DNA of 64,000 bases from Straminergon stramineum (lineage: Eukaryota > Streptophyta > Bryopsida > Hypnales > Calliergonaceae): NCBI GenBank assembly GCA_963920665.1, contig OY987267.1:25544001-25608000 (forward strand), read 5' to 3'. Of the stretch, positions 59,760 to 64,000 are shown piece by piece. Every line of letters begins with the position of its first letter. The first letter of the stretch is position 1. A model generated the notes under the pieces. The model was not told the origin of the DNA. It searched no databases and saw only the letters and a program-made list of their open reading frames with translations. The position numbers were made by a program, and so were the translations under genes.

Positions 59760-60440
59760 AGAAAAGGCTTTCATTGGCTTCATATCAAGAAGCCTAATAT
59801 TCAAGTTTGGTATGGAGTCAAATGGAGCCATGACACTTGACTAAAATTGATTGCAAAAAATGAAGGATTTGAAAGACATGGAGCAAGGTATTGATTTTAC
59901 TACCAATGATTTGAAGGAGTTTCTTACATGTGAATCATGTATACATGATAAACAATCATGGATGAAATCTCTATCAATCAAATAGAAATGACAAAACAAT
60001 TCTTAGAAATGGTTCATTTTGATTTGGTTGGTCCTAATGTAATTCATTTGGAGGTTCATTACTTCAATTGGTAATTCATCTCCATTCACCATTATTGCAT
60101 TTCTAAAACAAAAAACAAAAACATTGGAGCAATTCAAGATTTTCAAGATTTGTGCTAAGAATCAAACTCAATAATATGTGAAGGATTTGAAGATTGACTA
60201 TGGATGGGAACATGTTTCCAAAGATTTTCAAGACTTGCACTAAGGATGAAATTCAAAAAGTTGTATACAATTTGTGAATTGATTATGGAGATGAATATAT
60301 CTCCCAAACAATTCCAAGTTTGGGGAAGATAATGGAACTACATGTAGGCATTTTACTATTCCATATGCACTTCAACAAATGTAGAATACCAAAAGAAAAA
60401 AAATATGCATTAATAGAAATTGCAAGAGCATAATGATATA
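59760..60440 (+). pseudogene. Ty1/copia integrase relic
   Basis: Broken frames on the + strand still spell out copia integrase features. The zinc-binding pre-integrase part (MEQGIDFTTNDLKEF, then CESCIHDKQSW, 59876-59960) is followed, frameshifted, by the start of the catalytic core (LEMVHFDLVGPN, about 60006-60042), a KTLEQFKIFK segment (about 60117-60145) and the core region ending IPKEKKYALIEIARA (60388-60432). In-frame stops and shifts abound. An internal 85-bp tandem duplication (units from 60139 and 60224) repeats the core 'DYG' region, where the active family has T-D-N-G. Reverse transcriptase, RNase H and LTRs were not recognised nearby. Confidence 0.7.
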
Positions 60441-61358
60441 ATAGCTACTTTATGTCATCTACTAAATATTAAATCAACCAAGATAGCAAAGATATGTAGA
60501 CATTAGAAATTCTAGTGTACTCAATGCCACATTTAACTACTTTTGGACTATTCAAGGAATTCTAGACTAAACATCCAAAGATCTATCTCCAAATAATAAC
60601 ATCATGGGATCCCACGATGCTTATATGAATCTCTTGATGTTTGTATAGATCTCCAAATGTTTTGCATAGATCTCCCAATGTTTTAGATTATCCCTTGATG
60701 ATCATTTTTTTTCTTTCAATGACCATTATTAATTCTGGTCTTTCAAAAGCTGAGAAGTAGTTAAATGTGCCAGATGTGAACCTTCATATACTTCTCTTTG
60801 CACATCAAGCCAAATCATTTGTAAAAGAAAGATCTTGGGATTATGAAAAATTTATCTAGAATCAATGAATTATGATTTTTTGTAGGGTAATTTTGTTTTG
60901 GAGGTCATTTCACTTGTATATTAGAATAGGGACAAATCTCTTTTATAATCATGATTTTAGTCCATAATTAGTCAACTAATTTTTAAAAAATCTTTGACCA
61001 TTATGAATTGGATAAGCAAAAAGAGACTATACAAAAGCATATAACATCTTTAAATAGTTTGTAACCATAAGAAATAATTTGGAGCATTGAGATAGTTTTT
61101 TCCATTTATACATAATTCCTTATATTGCCTATGTTGACCAAATTTACTAGAATGTTCCTATCAATTGTCACATCTATAGCAAAAAAACTTTGAAAACTTA
61201 GTTTTTTCTCCATTTTGTAACTAGGAATGGTATTTTAGCCATTAAAAGGTCATTCCAATTGAATCTTACACATGCAATTTGAAGATGAAATATTCTTGCT
61301 ATCAACATTCAAAGTTTCATTGTCATTAATGTATATATGAAATCAATTGACTAGATAG
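60441..61358. other. AT-rich spacer
   Basis: No feature recognised; possibly a continuation of the decayed retroelement. Confidence 0.4.
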
Positions 61359-61690
61359 TCTCTTGGCCAATTCTAAAAGTCATGTCAAAACTTCTTGGAA
61401 ACCTCGAGTTTCTTTAAGACCTAACACTCTTTCAATGAATGAAATAGGCAAGAACAAGTAATCACTCATCCATCTCTTAACCAATTCTAAAAGTTGTGTC
61501 AAACTTTCTTGGAAACCCCAAGCTTCTTTAAGACCTAACACTCTTCCAATAAATGAAATAGGCAAGAACAAGTAATCACTTGGCCATCTCTTGAACAATT
61601 CAACAATCTATATAAACTTCATGGGACCCCTATTTTGCAATCAAGACACCTTCAAGGCCTCACAGTCATTCAATGAATGGAGTAGGCAAA
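61359..61690. repeat. 114-bp tandem repeat, about three units
   Basis: Units start at TCTCTTGGCC (61359), TCTCTTAACC (61473) and TCTCTTGAAC (61587). The first two are close to each other, the third is diverged. 114 is a multiple of three, and on the - strand a 72-codon frame (61598-61380) crosses the first two units, repeating YLFLPISFI and RVLGLKE every 38 residues. Confidence 0.85.
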
Positions 61691-64000
61691 AAAAGGTGGC
61701 AGATATTGTAAATTCATTTACAACAACAAAATTCTAAATTATATAGTTGAATTTCATTTACAATAGTAAAAATTCATTTAGCAATAAAATCAATAGTAAA
61801 ACTTTTGGTAACCAATAATAAACAATCAATAAATCAATCATAAATTATTTCATTTTTTCAATTTATTTTTTATTAATCTATTAAGAGAATCCATTTGAAT
61901 ACTCTCGCTACAAAATCTAAGAGATTATTACATATTCTAAGACTTTAAAAATTCATGTCAATTTTTCAGTAATTTTGAGCTTTATATATCATTTTTAGTA
62001 CAAATGTAAAGTAAAGTGGGATTTTCTTACCATTCTCTAGTCAATAAAATAAATAAATTATTGTAACATTTCCTCAAAAATAAAAAATCTACAATTGGCC
62101 TTGTATACTAAAAATAAAGTTATCTACTTCCTACACATTGTAACTATGTAACTATGACAAATGTAATTTTTGTATAGTATTTGTGTGAGGTAAATGGAAG
62201 TCATATAAAAGTAGTATTACTAATGTGTTAAATTAGTCTTATAATGATTTTTTTTAATTTAATGAAAATTGATAACTTTTTATATGTACTATTGTAAGGA
62301 TCTAAAATGTCAATATCAATAGAACTAACAATGGAGGTGGTAAGTCACCTTCACCAAGCTAATATTGTTTTGTTTAGGTAAGGTTACCTAATTGTAACTA
62401 CTTCAAAAATCATCCCCTATATTCTTGTTTAAAATATATGACCTCTATTTATAAAAATTTGAGGTTGATTTTAGATACATCTATTTCTAACATTCTAAAA
62501 GTTCATAGTTTATTCATATAGTGTCCAAAAAAGTCACTAAAAGAGAATTTTGAATCACCTTTAGACTTTCAACAAGATCCAACAAAAACTTTAACTATTT
62601 AATATGAACAATATTCAATTGCTTGCTGGAATGAATGTAGGTTTAATTACCTGAGTAGTGCCCGAACTACCTCAATAAATCCTTCATTCAAGATGATTTT
62701 GGGACCAATATTATGATCATGATGTTTATAATAGTAGTTGTTTTTCCTTTGCAAATGCCAAAATAATAATCACTTTATTTGTATGAGTATTAGGACTCAA
62801 TGAAGCACTATCCCTTGGAAAAAAGACATATGGTAGAACCACCCATGTTCAACCACTTAAGCACATCCGCACATATTTTGGAGCAATATAAGACAATGTA
62901 AATTTCTAATATGTAGGAAGATAGAAATCATGGGGGATTGCAATTTTTTTTGGTAATTTCATGCCTTGAACCGAAATAACTATGACTTCTTTAACCAAAA
63001 GTTGTTTTGGATCCATACCCAGTGTATAGACTCTTCCAATTCTAATCATTCAAGAACTACTTTCCTGCTCACTATATCCTACTTTCTTGCTCACTAAAGC
63101 ATATGACCTATTTCCAACCACTTAAGCAATCATGCATATATGGAGCATGGGATTCTTGAGTAGGAAAATTTCCTTGTGTATAGAAACAAAGTTGGGAAGG
63201 ATTTCATATTTTTTCATAATTTTATTTCTTAAAACATAATTACTACAAATTTTTTAACTTAAGATTTTGTTCAACCCATATTGGTCATATAGATTTTTGT
63301 ATTTCCAACCAAGGGCTCATTGCAAAATCGACCAAGGGTTTGTTGCAATATTAACAATCATGTAGCCAATGATAATGTACCACAACTACATTCGGAATTG
63401 TGCCACAATTAATCACTACTTTTGACTACCTAGTTTAAAAGAAATATAGTCTACATGGCAAAAATGGGGGGGGGGGGAGGGGGTTGATCAAAAAGGGGTC
63501 ACCTTCCATACTTCCAACTTTCTTGCTCAGTACTTCATGACATATGTCATGACCTTATTAGTTTCAACCTTGAAAAGGAGAAAAATAAACATTCCAAGCC
63601 TTGGTTGGAAATGGTTGCTTCCTATAGGTTGGATGTGGGTCCTAGTGAAGAATGGGTGGTTCTATCATGTCATTCTCCCCCTTCCCGAAGCTCTTGAAAA
63701 AACTTCCCCCCCTCAAGCTGTCGATCTCAAATTTGAAAATTAAACCTCTACCATTGATGAAAGCGTTAAGGAAAGAGTTATGTACCATTGATATTAGATC
63801 CACTACAACTTCATCCCTCTTAGGGGGAGGCTGTCTCTTCATTATGTAGTACTACCATGATGCAAATTATTTCATTTTGTAAAAATGTTTATTATTGTTA
63901 TTTTGGTTGGGTTTGATTGAGCTCACTCAAACAAAATAAACATGGAAGAAAAAAAGGGGTTGTGGCAAGTACCATAGTTTAGTTCAATGACAGAGTTTGT
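61691..64000. other. AT-rich spacer with a diverged 263-bp duplication
   Basis: CAACCACTTAAGCA at about 62850 and 63115 each open a diverged unit ending in a CCATA-containing stretch. A 12-base G run lies at 63466-63477. Overlapping frames at 63.54-63.85 kb show no domain. Confidence 0.45.

Overview
The window reads as nuclear DNA of a land plant. The three protein genes have many small GT-AG introns, plant-type domain architectures (a RecQ4/BLM helicase, a plant-length glyoxalase I with a transit peptide, a TDBD/PHD/GNAT protein) and GC-rich 5' leaders, and they sit in very AT-rich, repeat-filled spacers. A bryophyte, perhaps a liverwort, is my best guess; this is inference from style, not a match.

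Layout: 1-16.2 kb is mostly AT-rich spacer. It holds several short elements ending in TTAA-CCC...GGG-TTAA, a transposon-like ORF relic (3.57-4.01 kb) and a gene-like island without recognisable protein (7.0-9.3 kb). 16.3-27.5 kb is a + strand RecQ helicase gene: 27 exons join in frame to 1343 codons, and only the extreme N-terminus is unresolved. 29.8-33.4 kb is a complete 8-exon - strand glyoxalase I gene (249 aa). 39.5-42.55 kb is a duplicated copy with all eight exons and splice sites but a lost start codon, an internal stop and a frameshift, so it is a pseudogene. 47.5-56 kb is a - strand, 18-exon gene (959 aa) with two TDBD-like domains, three PHD-type zinc fingers and a GNAT acetyltransferase domain, like IDM1/ROS4. 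It has a GC-rich leader and promoter at 56-57.7 kb. 58-64 kb is AT-rich, with a Ty1/copia integrase relic and a 114-bp tandem repeat.

The most unusual signal is the family of small elements whose ends are all TTAA-C/T-CC. Nine left and six right ends all carry the full TTAA. One copy sits inside the terminal inverted repeat of another, exactly at a TTAA within that repeat, and two copies lie tail to tail and form an inverted repeat of about 0.6-kb arms. This is the signature of piggyBac-type non-autonomous elements, which I know mainly from animals, fungi and algae.

The genes do not form one pathway: helicase (recombination control), glyoxalase I (methylglyoxal detoxification) and a chromatin reader/acetyltransferase. 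Exon limits were placed by eye from splice consensus, phase and protein-family continuity; phases close across all three gene models.
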